The notes beneath the pieces are model-generated. The model did not search any database and had not been told where the DNA came from. It saw nothing but the letters and a program-made list of their open reading frames with translations. Shown in pieces: positions 54,152-63,155 of a DNA stretch of 64,000 nucleotides. A program made the position numbers and the translations under genes. Numbering within the stretch: position 1 is the stretch's first letter; every line of letters starts with the position of its first letter. This stretch comes from Tubulanus polymorphus (taxonomy: Eukaryota > Nemertea > Palaeonemertea > Tubulaniformes > Tubulanidae), in assembly GCF_964204645.1 (NCBI RefSeq), contig NC_134034.1, positions 5,015,414 through 5,079,413 of the forward strand, read 5' to 3'.

Positions 54152-54787
54152 ATTTAGATTTAGAATTGTAAACTATAAACTCCTAATTTCGTTTCGATAG
54201 ATAGAATATCCTGAGCACAATGTTACAGCGCCTGTTCATTTCTTGCCACGTCATCTGGTTCCGGTTCTAGAGTGTTCTCTACACGTTTGTAATATTATGA
54301 GTCATATGTCTCGGCGTCATAGTAACAGCTGTAACAGCTGTGAATTTATAGATTTATTCAATCGTTCATTACATGAAATGTATATAGGCTCAAATAGAAT
54401 CATGTTCTAGTATAAACAGCTATGCATTATTTCAATCACACTTTACTAACACTTTTAATGTTTAAACATCTATCTCACACAAATATGAATATTGAAATAA
54501 TGTTGTAAATATATACTTTTATATTGAATAATCTGTCAATTTAAATGTTATTCATTTATATGATTATTTTAGTATTTTTTATTTGTGATATAAAGTATTC
54601 TCTTTTGAAAAGAATTGTAAAAGAAAATATCAAAAATTAAAATAGAAATAATGGCTAGTTGAAGTTATTGTTTTTTTAATATATTTTATTTGAATTCTAT
54701 TTGATATCACCATGTGGGTGCCGTACGGCACCATCTCACTACTTTTGTTTTTCTATTAGGAGCAGTAATTATAACTGTCCAGATAAG
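54152..54787 (-). other. Non-coding left-arm spacer of element B
   Basis: No gene seen. The part 54701-54787 (TCCGAAATGACTTATCTGGA on the minus strand) continues directly from the small chimera and matches the block displaced to about 13020 in A. Confidence 0.6.
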
Positions 54788-55015
54788 TCATTTCGGATCC
54801 TTGATATCAAATTCCTCAACATATTGTTCATTATTTGGATCATTGTTCCATAATTCAATAAATTTCTTTGCCTTTGTTAACTGTTCTAAATATAACTGTA
54901 AATATTCTAGTTTCAATTTATTCTCTAAATGTGTTTTAGTTTTATTGTGTCTTGCTTTTTGGGATTTATCTATATTGATATTACATGTTGGGCTGTAGTA
55001 CTTATTTGCTTCCAT
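54788..55015 (-). CDS. Small zinc-finger chimera of element B (75 aa)
   Basis: Same fusion as at 10799 in A: polymerase-type N-terminus from the TIR and HNH-type tail, ending FDIKDPK. One zinc-finger Cys is Ser here. The sequence after DIKD runs straight into the downstream spacer and so represents the uninterrupted version of the site occupied by the HNH cassette in A. Confidence 0.6.
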   Translation of the reverse strand: MEANKYYSPTCNINIDKSQKARHNKTKTHLENKLKLEYLQLYLEQLTKAKKFIELWNNDPNNEQYVEEFDIKDPK

Positions 55016-55246
55016 TTTAATACTAAATTTTTTATTAAAATTGATTTTAGAAGTTATTCATTTATATTTTATTCATATATATGAATATTTTAAGAGTAAT
55101 AGGGAATAAGTTGTTTCATATCAAAGGTTGAAGGGGCGAGTGAGTAAAAAATAAAAAATAAATTCGAGTTTGCGAGAATTTATTTCTTATTTTTTATGAG
55201 CTCGACCCTTCGACCTTTGGTATGAAACAACTTATTCCCTATTACT
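54902..55246 (-). repeat. Element B right TIR (345 bp)
   Basis: It is complementary to 36631-36975 with the palindrome at 55095-55246. One difference changes a Cys codon of the small chimera to Ser in this copy. Confidence 0.92.
55095..55246. repeat. Terminal palindrome, right (element B)
   Basis: It is the mirror copy of 36631-36782. Confidence 0.9.
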
Positions 55247-55252
55247 GAGGCA
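55247..55252. repeat. Target-site duplication GAGGCA, right copy (element B)
   Basis: It is identical to 36625-36630, and LINE sequence continues from here. Confidence 0.93.
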
Positions 55253-55745
55253 TACGTATCCTAAAACCCCTGTCGAAAAAATAATTTATCCCCTCTGTGA
55301 TAACAACTCTGTTGAAGACGAGAGACACTTCATTTTAGAATGCTCACATCTCTCTGTTATCAGGAATGCCCACTTTAAAACTCTCTCTGAATTTACAGAT
55401 TTCAATAACATAGGACACTCATCTAAATTTCCTTTCGTCGTGCAACCGTAATGACACTGAGATCGGTAGAACCGTCTGCAATCTCGTGAACGAACTTTTA
55501 AATTTCGTTCCTTGAGTTGAATTGAGAGATGCTACACATTGCTACTGTATTAGTTTTAATTCAATTGTATCCATTTGTCTTAATGTTCTTTTTCTCTTTC
55601 ACATATTTTAAATTGCATGCTGTTTAATTGTTTTTTATTTGTTTCCATAATTGTATTTGTATATTGTTTACTTTATTGATATGTAACTAATGCGTTTTCT
55701 TGTATACGTACGGAACAATAAAGTATTGAATTTAACTGAATTTAA
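55247..55745 (+). pseudogene. LINE ORF2 3' end and 3' UTR, separated by element B
   Basis: After the GAGGCA duplication the LINE continues. A Cys/His end (LCDNNSVEDERHFILECSHL, in one frame from about 55285) is typical of the C-terminus of such ORF2 proteins. A stop follows, then a 3' UTR ending near 55745 with AATAAAGTATTGAATTTAAC and short AATTTAACTG/AATTTAATT repeats, a common LINE 3' terminus. Confidence 0.8.
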
Positions 55746-55747
55746 TT

Positions 55748-58085
55748 GGTTAACACGAGGGCGACAGCATCGATCCTCTTGGATACTGGGGCCCCAGTAA
55801 CCGTTCCTAGATGTTCAGTGTTGGAAGCCAGCCTAGGGGCCGAGTCCCCTAGGGATCTGAGACCGGTAGTTGGAAACCTTACCAAAGCAAATGGACAGGC
55901 CCTGTGATTCTGGGGGAGGCTGATGTTATCCTAGAACTAGGTGGTCTGAAATTCCTGGTCCTCATGGTTATTGCCGACGAGCTTTCAGAAGACTTTTGGG
56001 AAATTACTTCTTCCTGCGTCATAACTTTGTTCTCGGTGTCTCTCGTCACGTCCAGCAGTGGTTCCTGAATTAGATATCCCTTTGACTGAATTCTCAATCC
56101 CTAAGCTGTTGTCGAATTTTCGCCGATCGGACGACCTTCATACCGGCTTTTAGTGAGATAGATGGTGGTTGCCGGCCACTTCAAGGAAAGGTTTGGTCAC
56201 GACAATTCCATGCCGGGTATGATTGAGGGGAGTAAGCGTTCTCAATTCTGCACGGGTAAGAACTTGATCACTACGCAGAACAGGGTACGTGTCAGGATAG
56301 CAGATTTCTTGGACGCGCCGCTAAGGGTCAGGCACGGTGAACCAATCAGCTGTTTCAACCCACAGCAGTCTGTGGGGATTCTTACGGTTGCAGAAGAGGG
56401 CTGTCAACGCGATGTTGTTCTGCTTGGTTGGGGTCAACACTTTGAGACCCTATTAGAGGAGTTAAACGTACACAGCTTCGACATCCCAGACGCATTGAAG
56501 GCCAAACTTATCCAGGTTTTGCAAGAAAATCAAGATATATTTCGCGTGATGACTATGATATAGGACGGGCACGGCTGACAGAATGTGAGGAGATTCGAAG
56601 TTGGTGAAACAGCAACCACGGAGACTCCCGCCTGGACGTCGCGAATTTCTCCAGGAATACATTGGAGAGCTACTAAAGCACGACCTAATCCGCCCCTCCA
56701 GTTTTGCTTGGGCAAGCCCAATTGTTCTTGCAAGAAAAGCTGAGGTAAGCTGTGAAAGTTGAACGATTGTACTATCAATGATAGTCACCCGCTCGGTCGA
56801 ATAGATGGCCTGCTCGAGAACCTGTCTGGTTCGTCTTGGTTCTCGACCTTGGACCTGACTAGTGGATATAAGCAAGTTTCCGACAATGAGGAGGATAAAC
56901 ACAAGATTGTTTGTGTTCGAGAATAAGAGGTACGAATGGAATGTGATGCCTTTTGGTGTCACCAACGCGCCGTCATGTTTCACTCACCTGATATCGATGG
57001 CCCTGGACAAAGTTTCCTAGAAGACTGCCCTGATATACCTGGACGATGTTATCGTCAATTCGGCAGACCTTACATCTCACCTCGACAAATTGGCCGAAGT
57101 TTTCTCGTGTTTCTGGGCGGCGGGAATGAAACTGAAACCGAGGAAGTGCAATCTTAAGCACGGCGGTTGGCCTTCCTTTGCAATGTGGTAAGCGAAGCTG
57201 GGTTAGAGACAGACCCAACCAAAGTCTACAAGGTCCTAAGCTGGCCTGCACCGAAAGATGTCACCGAGGTCCGAAGGTTTCTGGGGCTGGTCACATACTA
57301 TGCCAAGTTCATAGATAACTACGCGAATATGTGCCAACCTCTACACATTCTTACCCGGAAGGATCCTGTCTGGCCTTCGACAAAATCAAGCTTGCACTCA
57401 CCCAGCCACCTGTTCGGGAAGATTTAGCTTGGATACTGATGCGAGCGATTGGGCTATTGGTGCGGTCCTTTCGCGGACACAGAACGATGGGTCCGAACGG
57501 GTCGTGGCCTATGCCAGCCGGACACTGAGGGCGGAGAAGAAAATTACTGCGCGACCCGTCGGGAGATGTTAGCTTTGGTCGACATGGTCGATCATTTACT
57601 TCCAACACTACCTTCGGGGCAAACCATTTCTGGTACGCACAGATCACGCTGCCCTCAAATGATTGGGTAGTTCACGAATACAGGAAGGCCAGGTCGCACG
57701 GTGGAACGAGAAACAAGCCGAATACGGATTTGAAATCCAGCACAGGCCAGGTGTAAAACATCAGAATGCAGACACCTTCTCCCGCATGCCGAACAAACAA
57801 CATGTAACAAACGACTTTAGGCTTCTATTGGTTTTCCCGTTAAATGGACCAATCAGCGAACGTTGTACCGAACAAGGAAGTATTTCGCAAATCGATATAT
57901 GACGTCATACGCAACAGCGCCGGTAATGAAATCACGCTTCGTGAGGCCAGGGGTTTGTTGGAAGCGAGTTCGGAAGTGATACCGGACCCCTGGCAAGCGA
58001 GGATGGTCGAACCACGGTCTCGACTCATTTTAGGGAAGGGATGGCGTGGCGGACTCGGCTTAACCAAGTCCGTATCATTTGTTTA
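55748..58085 (+). pseudogene. Ty3/Gypsy retrotransposon pol relic
   Basis: Fragments in several frames, in order: protease (SILLDTGAPVTV, about 55770), linker, RT (PSSFAWASPIVLARK near 56697; WFSTLDLTSGYKQV near 56850; MPFGVTNAP near 56946; YLDDVIVNSADL near 57035), RT thumb/RNase H link (VRRFLGLVTYYAKFI near 57270), RNase H (LDTDASDWAIGAVLS near 57430) and RHPGVKHQNADTFSRM-like end near 57750-57790. Integrase is absent. Many frameshifts show it is old. A matching gag piece lies at 31761, before the LINE, so the LINE may have inserted into this copy. Confidence 0.88.
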
Positions 58086-58728
58086 ATTAGTCCGTTTCCG
58101 TGTTTTAATGTGAACCTGTAAGACCGGAAGCGGTCTCTTATTCTCTTGTGGTAGAATAAACCAGCTGTTGTTATTTCTATTGTTCGTGTTTATTGGTGGA
58201 AATAGGCCCACAAAAGGAGACATCCGATACGTATTCGTAAATTGAAGCGATTTGTTACATATCTATAAAATACGTATGATCAGTTAGTCTATCTGTATTG
58301 TAGGCCTACACGTGTTACCAGTTACACAGCGAATTTGTAGAGCGGCACCGTCGCAACACGCTACAGCAGCTTGCACTAAGAGCAACGTTGATTTTTTATA
58401 GCCAAATTTGAGCAATTATATAACCATCAGAATCAAATATTGACCAAGCTGCACCTTTTATTCCAAGTATAGAATATTTGTGTCAAATATCGGTCCGCCG
58501 AACAGCATAATTAAATCGTGTCATAAAGGAACATCCACAGAAAGACCGACAGACATCACTACGATGCCATATATGGGTCTGTCTACCGAACGTACGAAAC
58601 CCATCAAAAATCAATAAACCTTTGAATATGAATGGGAAAATCATATCTATCTAATTATCTCATAGCCTTTCAAGTTATATGAAATGAATCAAACTTAAAA
58701 TCAATAGGCCTACTTATCTGACTGAATT
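58086..58728. other. Spacer between Gypsy relic and GPCR gene
   Basis: Nothing recognised. It may include the 3' end of the Gypsy element (purine-rich AAGGGATGGCGTGGCGG is near 58035) and the 3' UTR of the GPCR gene. Confidence 0.4.
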
Positions 58729-59661
58729 TCAACAGCAGATTTTCATACAGAAATATTCACGAATTTCTCGTCCCAGTAAAAGGTATAAGTAGAAATTTAC
58801 CACATAGTTACACATAGTAAAGTGAATGAAAATGTCATAAAGAAATGCTCTCTGCTCGTGTGAGATTGGTGACAATGCAGTTAAAGTTGATGGAAGTGTG
58901 AATGTCGCAAATGCGAGTGAAACTGTTACAAGCATTATTGTGGTACGTTTTGATTTTGTAGTTTTCTGATCAGACGAAACCATTTTCAAAGCTTTGAATA
59001 ATTGAACTATTATAACAAAATTTGATGTTATTATTAAACATAACGGTAGAATATACGTGTATATCACAAATATAGAGAAACTCATTATTCGGTCAATTAA
59101 TTTATAGTAACATCCAAACGATGGATCTTTAAAATGTATCGACAAAGCAGGGCTAAGATATAGAACCAGAACGTTAGCCCCAGTAATTATCAACGTAGTA
59201 TATCGAGCGAATTTCGGTGTACATATCAAACGAGAGGTGACGGGGAAGAGCACAACTGCCGCACGTTCTAGAGATATTGCTACTATTAACCACGAGCTAT
59301 TAGCGAGTGCAAGTGACAGTGTAAATCCATTTATTTGACAACTGATCAGTGAATTCATGATATATATGGGACCATCTTTAACGTAAAAGAGAACAAACTG
59401 TAAAACAGGCAACAGTGTATAAATGGAACAGTTAATGGAATCAGTGACTGACGAAATGATAAGATAGTTTGAGTAAGACAAACTGCGGAATCTGTGACTT
59501 ATCATGATCAGAAAAGTAGCTGAATTTCCGAAGGCTCCAAACAGAAACCAGATTGGCAGAATGGCCAATAACACGATGCGGTAGATTCCAGATCTGTTGA
59601 CCACAGACATGACAACGATGTTACTGTATGTTCGACCAATTTGAATATTAGTTGAATTCAT
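58729..59661 (-). CDS. Rhodopsin-class (class A) G-protein-coupled receptor
   Basis: 310 aa in one exon. Seven hydrophobic segments are visible. TM1 (about 28-52) contains GNSATFLIM, the conserved Gly-Asn. The Cys before TM3 (C106) pairs with a Cys in loop 2 (about C182, FGCYYK). The TM3 end is LERAAVVLFP in place of DRY. TM4 to TM6 follow, and TM7 ends NFYLYLLLGREIREYF instead of NPxxY. This fits the large families of invertebrate peptide or chemosensory-like receptors, often intronless. The ligand cannot be told. The ATG at 59661 gives an Asn-Ser-Thr glycosylation site at the extreme N-terminus. It is the only convincing host gene in the window. Confidence 0.88.
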   Translation of the reverse strand: MNSTNIQIGRTYSNIVVMSVVNRSGIYRIVLLAILPIWFLFGAFGNSATFLIMISHRFRSLSYSNYLIISSVTDSINCSIYTLLPVLQFVLFYVKDGPIYIMNSLISCQINGFTLSLALANSSWLIVAISLERAAVVLFPVTSRLICTPKFARYTTLIITGANVLVLYLSPALSIHFKDPSFGCYYKLIDRIMSFSIFVIYTYILPLCLIITSNFVIIVQLFKALKMVSSDQKTTKSKRTTIMLVTVSLAFATFTLPSTLTALSPISHEQRAFLYDIFIHFTMCNYVVNFYLYLLLGREIREYFCMKICC

Positions 59662-60989
59662 GATTCACAAGATCAAATGAGAGTGTACTGACTGTCTAAA
59701 AGTGTACCGTGACTATCTGAGAGTGTACTGAGTATCTAAGTGCTGACTCTCTAATAAGAAGGTTGTGGAACCGATCATGTTTCACCCGTGTAATGGGAAA
59801 TTAATCAAATCTTTGTATCGAGATATTTAAGTCTACGTATACTATAGCTACAATTCATTTGTATGATTTATTGTTTACGGCGAATAAAAAATCAATTCTC
59901 TGAAATCTAACACAATCAATTCATATTTTCTGAATGTCAATTATTGTGGTACTGGTAGATATAAATCTAACTAGATTAAATGTGAATATTCGTTGTTCAA
60001 TAATTCATTGTAAATGGTGAAATATATATGTTATAGTAAAACATCTGAAGAGTTGGAAAATATGTATCAGTTCTCTACAGGGAAAATACATGTCACAGAA
60101 GTAGGCCTATCAGTTTATTATTCAACCAAATGGCAGTAGCCATCGAGTTCTCAGTGCCAATTCTCTACTACTAGAATGAAATAGCCTTATTCACACTGGT
60201 CAGTGTTCTCAGCTCCGCGGTATTTGAAGGATCGGGAGCAATAGAATACAACCTTGGTCCTTACCACCTGACCACAGCCCTACTACCCCTACCACATATA
60301 ATAAATCCCCAATCACATAAATAATTCCCAACCCCACAAACCCATAACCTCCAATCAAAATCCGACTGAAATGAGGAGCAAACTGAAGAATATAACTAAT
60401 GGAACATACACGCGAACACTTTAAAAACGACTTTCATCATCACTCCGCAATATCCACTATGAGGGACACATGGGCATTTCCTCAATGAATTTCTGTCCCA
60501 TGTCACGTCAACACTCTGTTGTGATACAATCGTGATATCAACACTGTTGGCTTTCAAAACCATTACTGAAATCCTTTGACTTTGACGGTTTCATTTCATT
60601 GAAACTAGGACTACCGATCTGATCCACAAAAATCAAGCACAAAATTGAGTCACCTCTGCGTTTCTTCAAGTGGGGGTTAAGCGTTAATGTATGTATCCCC
60701 ATCAATCATTTTCCGCAAAACCTTCTCATCATCGAGAGAACTGCAGAACGACGGTAATAAGGCAGGAATCATCACCTAAGATCATCAAAGTGAAACACGA
60801 CCTAAGGGCTACACTGTACCTTCAACGCACTAACACCTAAATGCCAACAACGGATGATATCAAAGTCCGAACAACTATACAACAGGTAAACGTTAATAAG
60901 GATACCAGTCTAGCCCGCGGGAGCCAGAATGGCATGAGCCGAGACTGCAGATCCTGTAGCCTTCTGTGGCTCAGGACTATTATTTTACT
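59662..60989. other. Host intergenic DNA
   Basis: No gene or repeat recognised apart from three copies of TATCTGAGAGTGTACTGA-like words at about 59675-59745, just upstream of the GPCR gene. Confidence 0.55.
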
Positions 60990-61136
60990 AGTAATTGTAT
61001 AAATGGGGGTTCATACCAAAGGTCGAAAGGGCGAGCTCATTAAAAAAAATTCTCGCACCCTCGAATTTATTTTTTTAAATTTTTCACTCACTCTCCACTT
61101 CAACCTTTGATATGAACCCCCATTTATACAATTACT
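60990..61136. repeat. Terminal palindrome of element C
   Basis: Outer TTCATACCAAAGGTCGAA is identical to A and B. The inner arm complement reads TTCATATCAAAGGTTGAA, with the same two differences. The loop is AATTCTCGCACCCTCGAATT, close to that of B. Confidence 0.9.
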
Positions 61137-61251
61137 CTAATAATTCCATGTATATGAATATCATATATATGAATAACATATATAAATGAAAATCATATTC
61201 ATGAATGATATATAAATGAAATCAATTTTAATAGAAAATTTGTTATTAAAA

Positions 61252-61615
61252 TGTAGAGTAAACAAGTACACAGTGAGAACAAAAAATCATTCTTAGAAAG
61301 AATTAAAGATACTACAAATGTCAAATCTGTAGATTATAATTTCAAAAAGTTAACAGAATTAACATTACATAAGAAATATTTAATCACAAATATTGAAACA
61401 ATTACTACTAGGTATGGTAACAAATTAGTTATTCACTAAGAATATGAAGGATTGAAAGGAAATAAATATAAATTCAGAACATATTTACTAGATAGATTTC
61501 ATAGATTATCTAGTGAAGATATTGAAGAAGTGTGTTCTGGTGATTTCTATTTTATACATTAAGATAAGAATGAAAAAGGGCACCATGATATAGATTTCGA
61601 ATATAAAGTTATGTA
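61252..61615 (+). pseudogene. OB-fold-like gene relic (element C)
   Basis: It is collinear with the A and B copies. Codon 2 is TAG (Glu in A), and further stops lie near 61439 and 61561. It directly follows the terminal leader, whereas in A and B the polymerase occupies this place; so the polymerase is missing or elsewhere in C. Confidence 0.8.
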
Positions 61616-61636
61616 AAATCAATTTTCATGAAATAA

Positions 61637-61916
61637 AAAGTAACGAGTAATTAACGAGTTGATAAAAATAAGCTTTCTTAACTAAAAACATAGTAAATAA
61701 TCAAATTTTTGAATATACAAAGTGACGAGTAATTAACGAGTTGATAAAAATAAGCTTTCTTAACTAAAAACATAGTAAATAATCAAATTTTTGAATATAA
61801 AAAGTAACGAGTAATTAACGAGTTAATAAAAATAAGCTTTCTTAACTAAAAACATAATAAATTAATCAAATTTTTAAATATAAAGAGTAACGAGTAATTA
61901 ACGAGTTGAAGAAAAT
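61637..61916. repeat. 82-bp tandem repeats, three full copies and a partial one
   Basis: Units start near 61637, 61719, 61801 and 61884 with GTAACGAGTAATTAACGAGT, then TAAGCTTTCTTAACTAAAAA and TAATCAAATTTTTGAATAT. One unit survives in mini-element D. The regular spacing and the CGAG...CGAG words are iteron-like, but an origin role is only a suggestion. Confidence 0.85.
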
Positions 61917-61945
61917 ATCAATTTTAATGAAAAAATTACTAATAA

Positions 61946-62495
61946 ATGAATGAACAGATACTGCAATTCAAAGATATCGATTTACATGAATTCGAAAAAA
62001 AAAATTTTACAATTAAACATTTTATTCCTATTCAAGATTTGATTAAAACTGCACGTGTTCGTTTCCAAGTGAATAATATTACTGAATGTTTAAAAATCAT
62101 TATCTAATGATAGGGTTATCTAATGAAAAAGATAAAATCTTCAATACAATAATTCCAAAATTCACAACATTTGATGAAATAGTTAAACATTTAATAATTA
62201 CAGATGAAATACGATCACTTTTTAATAATGAAAATTCACATAAAACATTATTTTTACACTTACGTCATTGCCCTTTCAGAGAATGCTATGTAATGTTTTT
62301 CAGAGTACAAAAAAAACATTTATCCCTGACATTCCAAATGAAAAATCATTCAAAGATGTGGGAATTCAATGTAATTTAGACAATAACATCCAAACACCTA
62401 AATATGAACCTAATGAAAAAGCGTTATGTAATTGTGGAAAATATTATGCTCGAAGCAATAAATCACATTATCTCAAATCAAAATATCATAACTAA
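61946..62495 (+). pseudogene. Unrecognised gene relic with C-terminal zinc-finger-like end (element C)
   Basis: Starting at ATG 61946 with an early-like leader (ATCAATTTTAATGAAAAAAT). Three successive frames (61946-62107, 62086-62379, 62268-62495) seem to be one gene of about 180 codons with two frameshifts. The middle has FTTFDEIVKHLIITDEIRSL; the end has CNCGKYYARSNKSHYLKSKY, a C2H2-like finger. No homologue in A or B. Confidence 0.5.
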
Positions 62496-62579
62496 AAAAT
62501 AATAATTCAACTCTTAATATTCATATATTCAGATATTTCAAATTAGTTATCAATCTTTTAATTTTTTTTCCTTAAATAA

Positions 62580-62803
62580 ATGAATGAGAATGATTTCAGC
62601 ATTCAACTGGAAAAAGTGATTTAAAACATTATTTACTTGCTGGAGGTTTAATATTGGCTGCGCTTTATTTTTACTATGAGAATATCAGTAAGGATCTGAT
62701 GAATGAAAATGTGAAATTGAGTAAGAAATTAAAGAAATTAAATGGAAATCATGAAAATAAAAAGAATAAAAAAGTTAATTTAGAAAATGATTTAGAGGAT
62801 TAA
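62580..62803 (+). pseudogene. Small membrane protein relic (element C)
   Basis: ATG 62580 follows a late-type signal (TTTTTTTTCCTTAAATAA). A frameshift near 62598 separates the start from a frame with a membrane segment (HYLLAGGLILAALYFYYEN) and a basic coiled tail. Confidence 0.5.
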
Positions 62804-62869
62804 GAATTAATTAATTAAGGATTAAGCGTCTTTTAATTTAATATATTTTTTTATATTTTAACTATAAAA

Positions 62870-63155
62870 ATGAGTGAAAATATATTAAATTTATAAATAA
62901 TATTTACAGAAATCAAGAGCGCATTAAGTTGATTATAATGGTTTCTGGATTAGTTTCATTTTCAGTTCATAGTTTGAAACAGTTATTGGATTTATTTGAT
63001 GACTGTAAAATTAAATATCTAGAATTAAAAGATAATATGAATTAAATTTCAGATAGATTGAATAATATTAAGTGTTGTGAAATATGCAATAAGAAGTATA
63101 AAAATTCAAAGAGTTTAAGAAATCATAAATATATTCACGAATTAAATGATAAATA
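62870..63155 (+). pseudogene. Zinc-finger gene relic (element C)
   Basis: A short ATG frame at 62870 ends after eight codons. Frames beyond it include a stretch ending CCEICNKKYKNSKSLRNHKY, a C2H2 finger, near 63068-63135. Broken by several stops. Confidence 0.45.

Larger units (their letters stand above)
36631..55246. mobile_element. Polinton/Maverick-like element B, 18.6 kb, decayed, inside a LINE
   Basis: It starts AGTAATAGGGAATAAG and ends CTTATTCCCTATTACT; the duplication GAGGCA flanks it at 36625-36630 and 55247-55252. The TIRs are 345 bp, with about two differences by eye. Gene order matches element A in reverse orientation, except that the HNH gene is elsewhere and the left-arm spacer is rebuilt. 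Many genes have stops, indels or frameshifts (PolB, penton-like, 433-aa, 492-aa, integrase, ATPase, 124-aa, HNH). The capsid candidate, OB-fold-like, 140-aa, 73-aa, 119-aa, 202-aa and C2H2 genes are open. It is younger than the LINE it splits. Confidence 0.95.
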
